From: Candidatus Gastranaerophilales bacterium
Lineage (GTDB): Bacteria; Cyanobacteriota; Vampirovibrionia; Gastranaerophilales; Gastranaerophilaceae
NCBI GenBank assembly: GCA_944325105.1
Contig: CALUYW010000015.1
Coordinates: forward strand, 1-64,000
DNA: 64,000 bases
Reading direction: 5' to 3'
Position 1 is the stretch's first letter, and every line of letters begins with the position of its first letter. The notes beneath the pieces are model-generated. The model worked only from the letters and a program-made list of their open reading frames with translations. It searched no databases and had not been told where the DNA came from. Below, piece by piece: positions 54,474-63,184 of this stretch. A program made the translations under genes and the position numbers.

Positions 54474-55293
54474 AATAAACAAATTAAAAGAAATAATAAA
54501 AGACCAAAAAGGTAAAAACATAGGGCTTGTACCTACCATGGGAGCTCTTCATGAAGGTCATGGCAGCCTTATTAAAAAAAGTGTAGAGCAAAATGATTTC
54601 ACAATAGTGAGCGTTTTTGTAAATCCTGTACAATTTGGAATAAATGAGGACTTTGACAAATACCCGAGAACTCTTGAAAAAGATGCAAAACTGGCAGAAG
54701 AACTGGGAGCAGACATCATATTCAACCCAACGGTTGATGAAATGTATTCTGACACAAAAGAGTTGACCCTTGTTTGCCCGCCATATTCGGCTATAAACAA
54801 ACTCTGCGGAAAAAGCCGCCCGGGGCATTTTGACGGAGTTGCAACCGTTGTTTCGAAACTTTTTAATATAACTCAATGCACAAGAGCATACTTTGGACAA
54901 AAAGACGCTCAACAGCTCTTTATAATACAAAAAATGGTTAAAGACCTTAATTTTAATGTAGAAATCATACCCTGCCCCATTATAAGAGAAAAAGACGGGC
55001 TGGCACTGTCCAGCAGAAATACTTATCTTACAAGTGAAGCAAGAGCTGACGCTCTTAAACTGAGTAAAGCGCTGAATTATGCTAAAGAACTGCGAAAAAA
55101 AGGTATAAATGACAAACAAACACTATGTGACAGCGCGCTTAAAATACTGGAGGGAACAAATGTAGACTATATTGAAATAGTCAACCCCGAAACATTTGAA
55201 GACTGGAGAGAAAGCGACAAAAAAGCCCTTATGCTTGTTGCGGCAAAAATTCCTCCATCAGATACGAGACTTATAGATAATATGGAAATATAA
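54457..55293 (+). CDS. panC: Pantothenate synthetase
   Basis: Joins pantoate and beta-alanine with ATP. PTMGALHEGHGSLI holds the HxGH nucleotide motif, and FVNPVQFG, FGQKDAQQLFIIQKM and LALSSRNTYL (KMSKS-like region) complete the family. TTG at 54457 is preferred as start: it gives 278 residues, near the family length. An ATG at 54373 would add 28 basic residues lying wholly within panB's end. The gene overlaps panB by 17 bases, suggesting translational coupling. Confidence 0.9.
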   Translation: MKIIHKINKLKEIIKDQKGKNIGLVPTMGALHEGHGSLIKKSVEQNDFTIVSVFVNPVQFGINEDFDKYPRTLEKDAKLAEELGADIIFNPTVDEMYSDTKELTLVCPPYSAINKLCGKSRPGHFDGVATVVSKLFNITQCTRAYFGQKDAQQLFIIQKMVKDLNFNVEIIPCPIIREKDGLALSSRNTYLTSEARADALKLSKALNYAKELRKKGINDKQTLCDSALKILEGTNVDYIEIVNPETFEDWRESDKKALMLVAAKIPPSDTRLIDNMEI

Positions 55294-56205
55294 ATGAAAA
55301 AATTCTACACTTCATTGTACAACTTTTTTATAGTAGCAAAAGTTCTTTGCCCTGTAATCTCTTTTCTTTATGCGCTTTTATGGCTTCTTAGTTTCTTTAA
55401 CTCAGGCATATTTCCAATATTAAAAATCCCGTTTGAACCATTTGCGCAATTTGCAGGAAATATAATCCCTTTCAAAATCGAATACGAAGGACAGCTTATA
55501 GATATGTCATACATTGTTTCATCAGGACTTTTTATAGGCTTTCACTACTTATTCGGATTCTTTGCAGACAGAGTAATTGACCTTTACAATTTTGAAGAGA
55601 CAAAACAACTTGAAAAAAGAAACAAAGAAGTAAAGAGTATAAATGCAGTATTAAAAAAAGAATTTGAGCAGGAAGTTGAAAAATATGCAACCTTCACACT
55701 TTTATTCAGCCTTGACTTAAAACCCGCATACAACCTTGCAGTAAGCAGAAAGGGTGAGTTTGACCTCATAAAAAAAGAGTTTTATTCTCATGTTGTAAAA
55801 GATGTAAGCTCAAAGTACAGAAATTCAAAAGGGATAATATCAGACAAATTATTCCTTGTGTGTGACGACATTAAACACTTTGACAGTTTTATTTTGAACT
55901 TTCTGGACGAACTGAAGGCATTTAATGCATCAAACAGTAAAAAAGATATCACGACAGAGTTCTCTATATCGGTAAACGCGATAAAGCTCGGAGGCAATGT
56001 ATTTAAGGCAATGGAGTTCCTTGAAAAAATAGACTCTTTTAACTACAAAAACAAACTTGTATGCACATCTGCCTTCAAAATGAGATATGACAACAATCCA
56101 AATCCAAAGTTTAAAATCGTACCGCTCGGCATTTCAAGATTTTTTATAGAACCTGATGATTTTGAAGACTTTGAACTGTTTAATTTAAAGCCAAAAAAAA
56201 GATAA
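55294..56205 (+). CDS. Membrane protein of unknown function after panC
   Basis: A 303-residue protein with two or three N-terminal membrane helices (about residues 12-36 and 70-90) and a large cytosolic part. The latter opens with a coiled-coil-like stretch (EETKQLEKRNKEVKSINAVL) and an alpha/beta domain (KYATFTLLFSLDLKPAYNLA, DKLFLVCDDIKHFDSFIL) reminiscent of nucleotide-cyclase or GGDEF-like folds, though no catalytic motif is visible. It begins directly after the panC stop and abuts the convergent GNAT-like gene end to end. Function unknown. Confidence 0.68.
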   Translation: MKKFYTSLYNFFIVAKVLCPVISFLYALLWLLSFFNSGIFPILKIPFEPFAQFAGNIIPFKIEYEGQLIDMSYIVSSGLFIGFHYLFGFFADRVIDLYNFEETKQLEKRNKEVKSINAVLKKEFEQEVEKYATFTLLFSLDLKPAYNLAVSRKGEFDLIKKEFYSHVVKDVSSKYRNSKGIISDKLFLVCDDIKHFDSFILNFLDELKAFNASNSKKDITTEFSISVNAIKLGGNVFKAMEFLEKIDSFNYKNKLVCTSAFKMRYDNNPNPKFKIVPLGISRFFIEPDDFEDFELFNLKPKKR

Positions 56206-57210
56206 TCAGGCCGAGTTATTCGTCTTAAATGCAGGTGTAATATCGTTAAAAACTATCTTTGCACTTTTTAAAAGGCTATTTTCTTTAATTTCTTTAAGAT
56301 AGTCTTTTGTCAGAATACTGCTTGATTTAACCGGTTTATAACCTTTTAGCTCCATATACTCTTTAAACACCTTATAGTTAGAAAAATAGGTCTTTATTTT
56401 TACGTATAAATTCCATTTTTTTGTACGTTTACTAAGAGAGTTTGCAATAAACATAAGTGCATCTTGAAAATATATCTCAAAAGCACCATCCAAAACAAAA
56501 TCAAGGACATAATCAGCATTGTTATAGGTTGAAATATTAAAATACCCGTACACTCGACCTTTTTGTTCATCCTCAAGCACATAAGAAAATGATGTCTTGT
56601 CACTCATACCGCTTGCAAAATCTGGCTCAAACTGTTTTTTCACCCTTGCAAAGCTATGGCGCTGATATGAATTAATGCTTGTATTGTACAATCTGCAAAC
56701 TTCACTTACTCGAATATTTTTGTAAAAATTGAAACCTTCATAATTTATCTCAGCAGTGTTTGGTAAATCAGTATTTTCTATCTTATAAAGATACTCATCG
56801 GCATTTTTTCTAAACCCGCAACCGTCAATAAAAAGGGAGAGCAAGTCTGACTTTGAATTTTCGACAACCACCTGAAAAGACACCGCACCCATGGCACAAT
56901 ACCTGCTAACAACGTACTGCACAAGTAATTTGCCTATATCAAATGAATTTTGTTCAAGAAAAACTCTTGTAATCTTTAAGCGCTTGGGATTTTTTTCATC
57001 CTTCTCAAGACTAATTAAACCCAGTATTTTGCCTTTTTCATACGCCACATAAGATTCACACAAAAACTTCATTCTAAGGGGCAAAAAATGATGAACAAAA
57101 GCAACTAAAGACGGAGCAAACGCCTGCTTGTCAAACTCAAAGCCCTTGTGCTCCAAAATATTTTTTAATTTTGAAAAATCACAAAAAACAGTGCTCTTAA
57201 TCTGAGTCAT
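56206..57210 (-). CDS. GNAT-like (possibly tandem) protein
   Basis: A 334-residue protein whose N-terminal half has the GNAT acetyltransferase pattern: AYEKGKILGLISLEKDE, then a helix-loop FDIGKLLVQYVVSRYCAMGA, then VVVENSKSDLLSLFIDGCGF. The acetyl-CoA loop (Q/RxxGxG/A) is degraded, so it may be inactive. The second half (YVLEDEQKGRVYGYFNI, ALMFIANSLSKRTKKWNLYV) looks like a second, diverged copy. It abuts the convergent gene with no spacer, and neither gene has an obvious terminator. Confidence 0.65.
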   Translation of the reverse strand: MTQIKSTVFCDFSKLKNILEHKGFEFDKQAFAPSLVAFVHHFLPLRMKFLCESYVAYEKGKILGLISLEKDEKNPKRLKITRVFLEQNSFDIGKLLVQYVVSRYCAMGAVSFQVVVENSKSDLLSLFIDGCGFRKNADEYLYKIENTDLPNTAEINYEGFNFYKNIRVSEVCRLYNTSINSYQRHSFARVKKQFEPDFASGMSDKTSFSYVLEDEQKGRVYGYFNISTYNNADYVLDFVLDGAFEIYFQDALMFIANSLSKRTKKWNLYVKIKTYFSNYKVFKEYMELKGYKPVKSSSILTKDYLKEIKENSLLKSAKIVFNDITPAFKTNNSA

Positions 57211-57235
57211 AAATATATGATATCATATTTTATGA

Positions 57236-57796
57236 TTAATTTCTGGTAAAACTTTCATAATCAAGAGGAATTCTTGAACGCATTGAAACAATATGAGAGC
57301 AAAAATCGTTAATTTCACTTATTATTCCGCGTACAAAGTTTTTAGGAGTATCTTTTATCGGAGAGAGCTTTTCAGGAACAGGTTGATTATAAGAAAAGAA
57401 ATTTCTCCTGATTAATTCTTTTAATTTATCAAATCTTCCCGCTAAAAATTCTGCTGTTTTCCTTCTTTTTATTTCCATTTGATCAGAAAAAACTATAAAA
57501 TTTCTTTTTGGAATACCATATTTTGAATTAATATTAATCAAACTGGGATTTACACCCGAGAATAAGTTATGTCTTATCATGGGAACAACATATAAAAAAG
57601 CAACTCCTGCAGCCAAAACTGCGGCAACACCCTTGAGTAAAGGATGAGAACCGCCGCCTTTTTTAAGCTGGGGCTCATCGCTTTTCAAAGCACCGCTTTG
57701 AGTATCGGAATTTTTCTGCGAAGAAGAATTGTTTGCAACATTTGTGTTTGCTGCGCTAAAATTTCTAAATGCTGACGGAGTACTTGTTATTTCCAT
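57236..57796 (-). CDS. Single-pass membrane protein, unknown
   Basis: A 186-residue protein with a Ser/Asn/Gln-rich disordered N-terminus, a Gly stretch (KKGGGSHPLLKG) and one membrane helix (VAAVLAAGVAFLYVVPMI, about residues 58-75). The C-terminal part is basic (EIKRRKTAEFLAGRFDKLKE). No family recognised. It lies 25 bases upstream of the GNAT-like gene and could share a transcript with it. Confidence 0.62.
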   Translation of the reverse strand: MEITSTPSAFRNFSAANTNVANNSSSQKNSDTQSGALKSDEPQLKKGGGSHPLLKGVAAVLAAGVAFLYVVPMIRHNLFSGVNPSLININSKYGIPKRNFIVFSDQMEIKRRKTAEFLAGRFDKLKELIRRNFFSYNQPVPEKLSPIKDTPKNFVRGIISEINDFCSHIVSMRSRIPLDYESFTRN

Positions 57797-57888
57797 GAAT
57801 CGGCCCTATACACATAACCACAAATAACAAAACCGTTCAAGATTTTTTTTTGCAACATGGCAGGGTTAATATTAAGTTTTATTAAAAA

Positions 57889-58632
57889 CTATTCAGACTT
57901 TTTTCTGTATTCTTCGGGCGCGTCTTCTCTTTCTTGGTTCCAGCGCTCAAGGCCCATTTGTTTTCTGACAAGTCCTATACCTACATGCACACGCCATTCA
58001 TCCATTTTAAGCTGTGCAGCAAGAATTTTGTGACATCCGATAGGCGGCAGGGGTAAAAGAGGCTCATAAAGATTTTTAATAGCCATCATCTGATCGGGCG
58101 TAATCGCCAGTTTTCTTTTTGGGTAAGCAATCTTTGGCAGCATCATTTTTTGCCTTATAAGGTTTATACCAAAAAATACTTTCTTTGGCTCAAGTCCTAT
58201 CTTTTCCCCTATTACTTCATGGGCGTCAGGGTTAGGCAAAGGAAGCATTTTTTTGTATAATTCTTCAATTTGCATAAGCTGCTCTTTATTAACAAGGAGC
58301 GGCTTTGGTTTGCCCATGGGACGTCCTCCGGGACGCCTGTTATTGTTAGGACGCGGACGTCTTTGGTTAAAATTGCCGTCACGTTTTTGAAAATTAGGTC
58401 TTTGACCCTGACGATTTTGGTCTTTATTAAATCTTTTATAACTACCCTCATTACCTGTTCCGGCGCTATAACTTCTGGGGTATTGCACCGCCCCGCTTTG
58501 CGCACTTGAGGTTGCAGATGCATCTTGCAATATAGGAGTTCTGTCAGGATACAAACACTCCGGACATATGACTCTCTTGGGGTTCTTTGTTTCAAACTCC
58601 TTACCGCATTTAGTGCATTTGTTTGTGTACAT
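57889..58632 (-). CDS. Zinc-ribbon, RG-rich protein with a duplicated 51-residue domain
   Basis: A 247-residue protein. The N-terminal zinc ribbon has CTKC (C6, C9) and CPEC (C23, C26). Residues 50-112 are disordered and rich in Arg, Gly, Asn and Gln (RRPRPNNNRRPGGRP), like RNA-binding RGG stretches. The rest is two similar domains: 117-167 (EELYKKMLPLPNP, KVFFGINLIRQKM) and 180-230 (KNLYEPLLPLPPIGCHKI, RVHVGIGLVRKQM), identical at 17 of 51 positions by my alignment. Each domain may be a helical nucleic-acid-binding unit. I recognise no family. A function in RNA binding or regulation is likely but not shown. Confidence 0.75.
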   Translation of the reverse strand: MYTNKCTKCGKEFETKNPKRVICPECLYPDRTPILQDASATSSAQSGAVQYPRSYSAGTGNEGSYKRFNKDQNRQGQRPNFQKRDGNFNQRRPRPNNNRRPGGRPMGKPKPLLVNKEQLMQIEELYKKMLPLPNPDAHEVIGEKIGLEPKKVFFGINLIRQKMMLPKIAYPKRKLAITPDQMMAIKNLYEPLLPLPPIGCHKILAAQLKMDEWRVHVGIGLVRKQMGLERWNQEREDAPEEYRKKSE

Positions 58633-58773
58633 AAAAAATATCCTTCTTGGCCTTATAGTATGTTTCCATCAGAAAAATCAACAGTAATTTAAAATTCTCC
58701 CTAAATTAAAAAGATGAGACGGCTTTGTATTTATTTTATAATTAAAATTTAATTAATACAAGTATTAATTTAT

Positions 58774-58802
58774 TTGTACATATTGAACAAAACTGCTAGT
58801 AT
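58774..58802 (+). promoter_or_regulatory. Candidate promoter with start at the ATG (leaderless)
   Basis: TTGTAC and TAGTAT are separated by 17 bases. The expected transcription start falls on or next to the ATG at 58809, which has no Shine-Dalgarno. Confidence 0.4.
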
Positions 58803-58808
58803 ATAATT

Positions 58809-59285
58809 ATGAATCAACAAGGCGGGTTAATTAACTGTAAAAAATGCGGTTCGCTTTTTATCAAAGGAGCGCGCGATATTTGTGACAACTGCTTTAAGGC
58901 AGAGCTTGAAGTTGTAGAAAAAATCAAAACATTCATAAATAAAAAAGGGCAAGAAAAAACTACAATAGAAGAAATTGTAAACGAACTTGGCATAGATAAA
59001 AACGAGCTTGAAGATTTAATAGAAAAAGGCAGGCTCTTCTCCGTTATGCCAAAACTCATTATAAAGTGCAGGTTCTGCGGTATAGAAATTGAAGATGAAC
59101 AAAAATCAAGTTTTGTTTGCACAAAATGTTTAAATAAATTCAGCCCAAAGGGCGATTTGGCTAAAATAAATGCTCTCAAAGAAGAACAACAGAAAGAAAT
59201 TTCAGAAAGAAGAATAAGAAGAACATACTCGGAAACCGACGGTTCAAAAAGCCGCTGTGGCTTTATTCAAAACTACGATTTCTAA
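58809..59285 (+). CDS. YvyF-like flagellar protein with zinc ribbons
   Basis: A 158-residue protein similar to YvyF (a flagellar-operon protein of Bacillus). The N-terminal ribbon CKKCGSLFIKGARDICDNC is followed by a helical MerR-like segment (TTIEEIVNELGIDKNELEDL, EKGRLFSVM) and a second ribbon (CRFCGIEIEDE...CTKCL). The role of YvyF is not fully known. Here it is a stand-alone gene outside the main flagellar operons. There is no clear Shine-Dalgarno. It overlaps the convergent 67-residue gene by four bases. Confidence 0.82.
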   Translation: MNQQGGLINCKKCGSLFIKGARDICDNCFKAELEVVEKIKTFINKKGQEKTTIEEIVNELGIDKNELEDLIEKGRLFSVMPKLIIKCRFCGIEIEDEQKSSFVCTKCLNKFSPKGDLAKINALKEEQQKEISERRIRRTYSETDGSKSRCGFIQNYDF

Positions 59286-59485
59286 GCTATAAAGTTGTTG
59301 CCGTATTTCAGAGAACCGATAAAATAACATTCTTTTAAAAGTTTTTCCATGCTTCTGTAAACTCTCTTTTTAGGAGGTTTAATAGCATCTGTTATAGCTG
59401 ATTTTGTTTGTCTGTATTCTCTAACTGCCGAGTTTACTATAAAGAAGTTTTCGATGTTTTCGTTAATTTCTGCTTGTGTGTACAT
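59282..59485 (-). CDS. Small hypothetical protein
   Basis: A 67-residue soluble helical protein (MYTQAEINENIENFFIV..., a KRVYRSMEKLLKECYFIG segment near the end). The start is chosen at 59485, where AGAGGA sits eight bases upstream; an in-frame ATG 54 bases further back lacks a ribosome site. No family recognised. It may be a regulator, but nothing visible proves this. Confidence 0.6.
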   Translation of the reverse strand: MYTQAEINENIENFFIVNSAVREYRQTKSAITDAIKPPKKRVYRSMEKLLKECYFIGSLKYGNNFIA

Positions 59486-59587
59486 TCTCTTTTCCTCTGA
59501 TAAAATATCTCTCGTACTATAATAAAAAACAATGCACACTTTTTATTGACTTTTTAAATAAAAAATATATATTTTCTGTAATATTTC

Positions 59588-60853
59588 TTAATATAGTTTG
59601 TCAAAATCACTCATATTGCGCAATTCAAGAGTATTTCTCAAATCATCTCTTTCATCTTTAATAAAAACTTTTATATAATTTCTGCTAACAGCACTGTATA
59701 AGCCCGTTTTTTTAGATTTTCTCTCATATAAAAGCTCAAGCGTTTTATTTTTATTTCTTTCCAAAAATGACTTATGCAGAGCATCTGAAAGCTCAAGCAG
59801 CTTTTGCGTGCGCTTTGTCTTTACAGTGTCACAAATTTGATTTTTCATTTTAGCGGCAGGCGTATTTTCTCTTTTAGAATAAGGAAAAGCGTGAATATAG
59901 CTTAATTTTGAACTTTTAAGATTATTGTATGTAATTTCAAAATCCAAATCTTGCTCATCTGGAAAACCCGCTATTATGTCGCAGCCCAAATAAGGTTCAT
60001 CAAAAGAGTTATAAAGCTTATCAATAAGCTCAAGCGCAAAAGATGAACCATAGTGCCTGTTCATATTTTTTAGCGTCTTATCGCACAGTGACTGCAAAGA
60101 AAGATGAAAATGAGGACAGAACTTCTCTGAAGATTTCAAAAACTCAAGCATCTTATCATCAATCTCATTTACATACAATGACCCCAGTCTGTAGCGCGAT
60201 ATGGAGGTTTTTTCAATTTCTTTCAGTAAATCAACTAAACCAAGATTAAACTCTAACCCCCACTGGCCGATGTGAATACCTGTCAGCACAACTTCTTTTG
60301 TTCCTGATTGCGCAAGAAGTTCAATTTGAGAAATTACATTTTCAGCACTGTTTGAGCGCGAGTTGCCTCTGGCATAAGGTATTATGCAATATGAGCACCT
60401 GTTATTGCACCCCTCTTGAATTTTTATACTCGGGCGGGTTTGATAGGGGTTTATAATAGTTTTATTATTAAATTCATTAATTGAAAATATGTCGCAGACG
60501 AATTTTGACCCGTTTTTATCAAGATAATCAACTATATTTAACTTTTCATTGTTGCCTAAAATTATATCCGCATTTTGAATATCAAAATCCTTGTGCAAGT
60601 CTATGGTTTGAGCCACACAACCGGTTAAAATATTTACTATATCAGGGTTCTCGCGCTTTGCACGATTTAGCAGATACGCACTTTGAGAGTCACTGTGAGA
60701 AGTAACCGAACAAGAATTTAAAATAAAAAAATCCGCATCGCAAAAGTCCTCGCACTGCACATAACCTGCGCCTTTAAGAGATGAGGCAATTATCTGCCCC
60801 TCTATGGCATTTGTCTTGCAGCCCAGAGTTTTTAGCACGAATTTTCTACACAC
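59588..60853 (-). CDS. mtaB: tRNA t6A37 methylthiotransferase MtaB
   Basis: A 421-residue methylthiotransferase of the MiaB family that converts t6A to ms2t6A. The N-terminal domain has the three cysteines for one 4Fe-4S cluster (TLGCKTNAIE, NSCSVTSHSDSQSA, TGCVAQ). The radical SAM motif is CNNRCSYC in QEGCNNRCSYCIIPYARG. A C-terminal TRAM-like segment follows. The pattern fits MtaB better than MiaB. tsaC, which makes the t6A precursor, is also in this window. It begins at a GTG overlapping rlmD by eight bases. Confidence 0.88.
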   Translation of the reverse strand: MCRKFVLKTLGCKTNAIEGQIIASSLKGAGYVQCEDFCDADFFILNSCSVTSHSDSQSAYLLNRAKRENPDIVNILTGCVAQTIDLHKDFDIQNADIILGNNEKLNIVDYLDKNGSKFVCDIFSINEFNNKTIINPYQTRPSIKIQEGCNNRCSYCIIPYARGNSRSNSAENVISQIELLAQSGTKEVVLTGIHIGQWGLEFNLGLVDLLKEIEKTSISRYRLGSLYVNEIDDKMLEFLKSSEKFCPHFHLSLQSLCDKTLKNMNRHYGSSFALELIDKLYNSFDEPYLGCDIIAGFPDEQDLDFEITYNNLKSSKLSYIHAFPYSKRENTPAAKMKNQICDTVKTKRTQKLLELSDALHKSFLERNKNKTLELLYERKSKKTGLYSAVSRNYIKVFIKDERDDLRNTLELRNMSDFDKLY

Positions 60854-62228
60854 GTTTTATCACCGTCACAGATTCTATATGATAAGAGTATGGAAACATA
60901 TCAAAAGCCCTTGTTGAAACGGCTCTAAAACCAAGAGTATCAAGGTATTTTAAATCCCTTACAAGAGTTTGCGGATTGCAGCTTACATAAATTATTAAAT
61001 CGCTAAGTTTAGATATAGCGTCAAGCGCTTCTTTATCAGAACCTTTTCTTGGCGGGTCAATAACAATTGAGCCGAATTTCTTTTTTTCTTTTAAAAACTG
61101 AGCAAATTTGACTTTTGCATCGCCCAAAAATACTTCATAATTTTTGCAATCATTTATTTTAAAATTGTACTTAGCATCATTAACCGCTTGCGAGTTTTCC
61201 TCAACAAGATAAATCTTTCCTGCCCTATCTGAAGCCCAGACACCGATTGCACCTACGCCACCGTACGCATCAAGCAGGGTAGAATTTTCTGTAATATTTT
61301 CTTTTACTTCATCAAAAATACTTACCGAACAATATGGATTTACCTGAAAAAAGCTGTCATGCGAGATTTTATAAGTCTTTTTTGTACCATCAGGAGAATT
61401 TAGATTTTCTAAAATATAATTTTGCTCATCTAAATACTCGTATTCATTACTTAAAATACAGTTATTTTTTTGAGGGTTAAAATTCAGCGCAAAAGAGCTT
61501 ATTTGAGGGAATTTTTCTCTCATTTTTTTTGAATAATCAATAATTTCATCTTTGTATCTTGGAAAATCTTCATAAGAAACATTTAATACAAGAGTAACAA
61601 GAGCGCTTTTTATATCCGAGCTGAAACGCACCACAAAGCTTTTTAAAAGCCCTTTGCCCGTTTTTTCAACATATGCACCAAGGCGCCAATTGTCCCTTAA
61701 AAACTGCGCCATCTCATCTGCCAAAGGCGGCTGTATAGGGCAGTATTTAATATTTACTATATCATGGGTTTTTTCCCTGTAATAACCGACCAAAAGGCGT
61801 TTTGAGTTTTTTGTTTCAGATACTCTGTATTGGACTTTATGCCTGTATTGCTTGTCTTTTAAGCTTTTTTTGGGTTCTTTGAATTCAACTTCATAATCTA
61901 GCTGCAAAAAAGCCTCTTTTAGCATGTTATTTTTTTGCTCAAGCAAAAAATCATAATCAACGTATTGAAAACAACACCCTCCACAGGCGTTAAACAAAGG
62001 ACAAAAGGGTTTTACTCTATATTTTGAGGGCTTTATTATCTCAACAATCTCGCCTGTTGCGTAGTTTTTGTTTACTTTTGTAATTTTTGCTTTTACTTTA
62101 TCCTCGGGCGCACCGCCTTTTACAAAGACAACAAAGCCTTTTTCATCTTCATAATGTCTTGCAAGCGAAAGCCCCTTATAGGTGAGCTTTTCTATAGTAA
62201 GCTCAATTTCATCATTAACTTTTATCAA
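60846..62228 (-). CDS. rlmD: 23S rRNA uracil-5 methyltransferase, RlmD/RumA-like
   Basis: A 460-residue SAM-dependent methyltransferase. An N-terminal TRAM domain (KGLSLARHYEDEKGFVVFVKG) is followed by a Cys-rich cluster region (CPLFNACGGCCFQYVDY). The methylase core has FFQVNPYCS, LDAYGGVGAIG, VIDPPRKGS and the catalytic Cys in YVSCNPQTLVRDL. Paralogues RlmC, RlmD and TrmA-like enzymes are hard to separate by eye, so the target base is not certain. It overlaps the upstream gene by four bases and mtaB by eight. Confidence 0.9.
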   Translation of the reverse strand: MIKVNDEIELTIEKLTYKGLSLARHYEDEKGFVVFVKGGAPEDKVKAKITKVNKNYATGEIVEIIKPSKYRVKPFCPLFNACGGCCFQYVDYDFLLEQKNNMLKEAFLQLDYEVEFKEPKKSLKDKQYRHKVQYRVSETKNSKRLLVGYYREKTHDIVNIKYCPIQPPLADEMAQFLRDNWRLGAYVEKTGKGLLKSFVVRFSSDIKSALVTLVLNVSYEDFPRYKDEIIDYSKKMREKFPQISSFALNFNPQKNNCILSNEYEYLDEQNYILENLNSPDGTKKTYKISHDSFFQVNPYCSVSIFDEVKENITENSTLLDAYGGVGAIGVWASDRAGKIYLVEENSQAVNDAKYNFKINDCKNYEVFLGDAKVKFAQFLKEKKKFGSIVIDPPRKGSDKEALDAISKLSDLIIYVSCNPQTLVRDLKYLDTLGFRAVSTRAFDMFPYSYHIESVTVIKRV

Positions 62229-62548
62229 TATTGAAAATACCTGTCAAAATCCACATCATCAAAAGAGCACAAAAGCCTGTATACAGGGTCGTCCTCATCC
62301 ATTCTTTGAAAACTGTACTCATCAAACTTCCATAACTTCGGGTTTATCCCTATAACCCTTACTATATTATGGTCATAGAGTATTTTTAGTTTCTTTTTTA
62401 CTATATCAAGGCCTATATTAAGAGATTTTGACAGTTCAACAGCACTAATGCCCTCATCGGACGAGCATTTTTCAGGCGTTAAAAACATAAGCTCAAGCCC
62501 GACTTGTTTTAATTCTTTATCTTCCTGTTCAAAATCGTCTTCGTACAT
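62225..62548 (-). CDS. Small winged-helix-like protein
   Basis: A 107-residue protein (or 120 if an ATG at 62587 is used). The middle, SSDEGISAVELSKSLNIGLD with IVKKKLKILYDHNIVRVIGI, is a winged-helix fold. Its ends are acidic, so it may be a protein-protein module as well as a DNA binder. The start is taken at MYEDDFEQ because nothing resembling a ribosome site precedes the earlier ATG, although the site at 62548 is weak too. It is first in the operon with rlmD and mtaB. Confidence 0.6.
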   Translation of the reverse strand: MYEDDFEQEDKELKQVGLELMFLTPEKCSSDEGISAVELSKSLNIGLDIVKKKLKILYDHNIVRVIGINPKLWKFDEYSFQRMDEDDPVYRLLCSFDDVDFDRYFQY

Positions 62549-62587
62549 ATAATATATTAAATACCCAAAAAGGATTTTTTTCATCAT

Positions 62588-62616
62588 TTGTTATAATGAG
62601 CCACATATGCTAAAAT
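62588..62616 (+). promoter_or_regulatory. Promoter before the small secreted protein gene (possible leaderless start)
   Basis: TTGTTA and TAAAAT are separated by 17 bases, placing the start near the ATG at 62624. A TATAAT at 62592-62597 overlaps the first element and offers an alternative -10. Confidence 0.35.
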
Positions 62617-62623
62617 AGAGTAT

Positions 62624-62908
62624 ATGAAAAAGATTAAAAGCGCTATTTTGTTTATGTTTCTTTTAAGTGCAATTTGTCCCGCATTTGCAGTTAATATCGG
62701 CACTTATAAAACTGAAACCGAATACGGACTTGTTGACGGGTTTAAGTTTAATTTCTTTGGCAGACGCGAGGGTGAAAAGATGATACAACTTAAATCTGAA
62801 ACTAAAGAAGAACAGGAACGCTTGGAGCGCGAGAAAAATAAACCCCCTGAAAAACAAGATGAGTATCAACTTTTTAAATTTATACAAGAAAACACAGTAC
62901 CTTTTTAA
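62624..62908 (+). CDS. Small secreted hypothetical protein
   Basis: A 94-residue protein with a signal peptide (KIKSAILFMFLLSAICPAFA) and a charged, Glu/Lys-rich mature part (KSETKEEQERLEREKNKPPE). No family recognised. It ends exactly one base before the convergent XRE gene's stop codon. Confidence 0.68.
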   Translation: MKKIKSAILFMFLLSAICPAFAVNIGTYKTETEYGLVDGFKFNFFGRREGEKMIQLKSETKEEQERLEREKNKPPEKQDEYQLFKFIQENTVPF

Positions 62909-63184
62909 TTACTTATCAATAAGGCTAAAAGAGTCGGGAAGCTCATCTTCAACAAGTTTTATAAGTTCATGAGGCTTTAGCCCCAAAGCCTCTGAAACAG
63001 TCCAAATAGATACGAGTTTTGGTTCATTGACCCCATTTTCAAGACGAGAAAGCAAGGAGCGCTGAAATGCAAATTCATCCGCAAGCACACGCTGAGACTT
63101 ACCAAGGCTTTCGCGCTTAGTACGTATTACTTTAGCTAATGCTTCAAAAATTAGCCCCGAATTCTCAAAATTGACATGTTGCAT
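62909..63184 (-). CDS. XRE-family helix-turn-helix regulator
   Basis: A 91-residue DNA-binding protein. The HTH runs over about residues 22-75 (LGKSQRVLADEFAFQRSLLS, RLENGVNEPKLVSIWTVSE). It is divergent from the prepilin gene across a 76-base gap with paired repeats, so that gap is the obvious operator. No Shine-Dalgarno precedes its ATG. Confidence 0.85.
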   Translation of the reverse strand: MQHVNFENSGLIFEALAKVIRTKRESLGKSQRVLADEFAFQRSLLSRLENGVNEPKLVSIWTVSEALGLKPHELIKLVEDELPDSFSLIDK

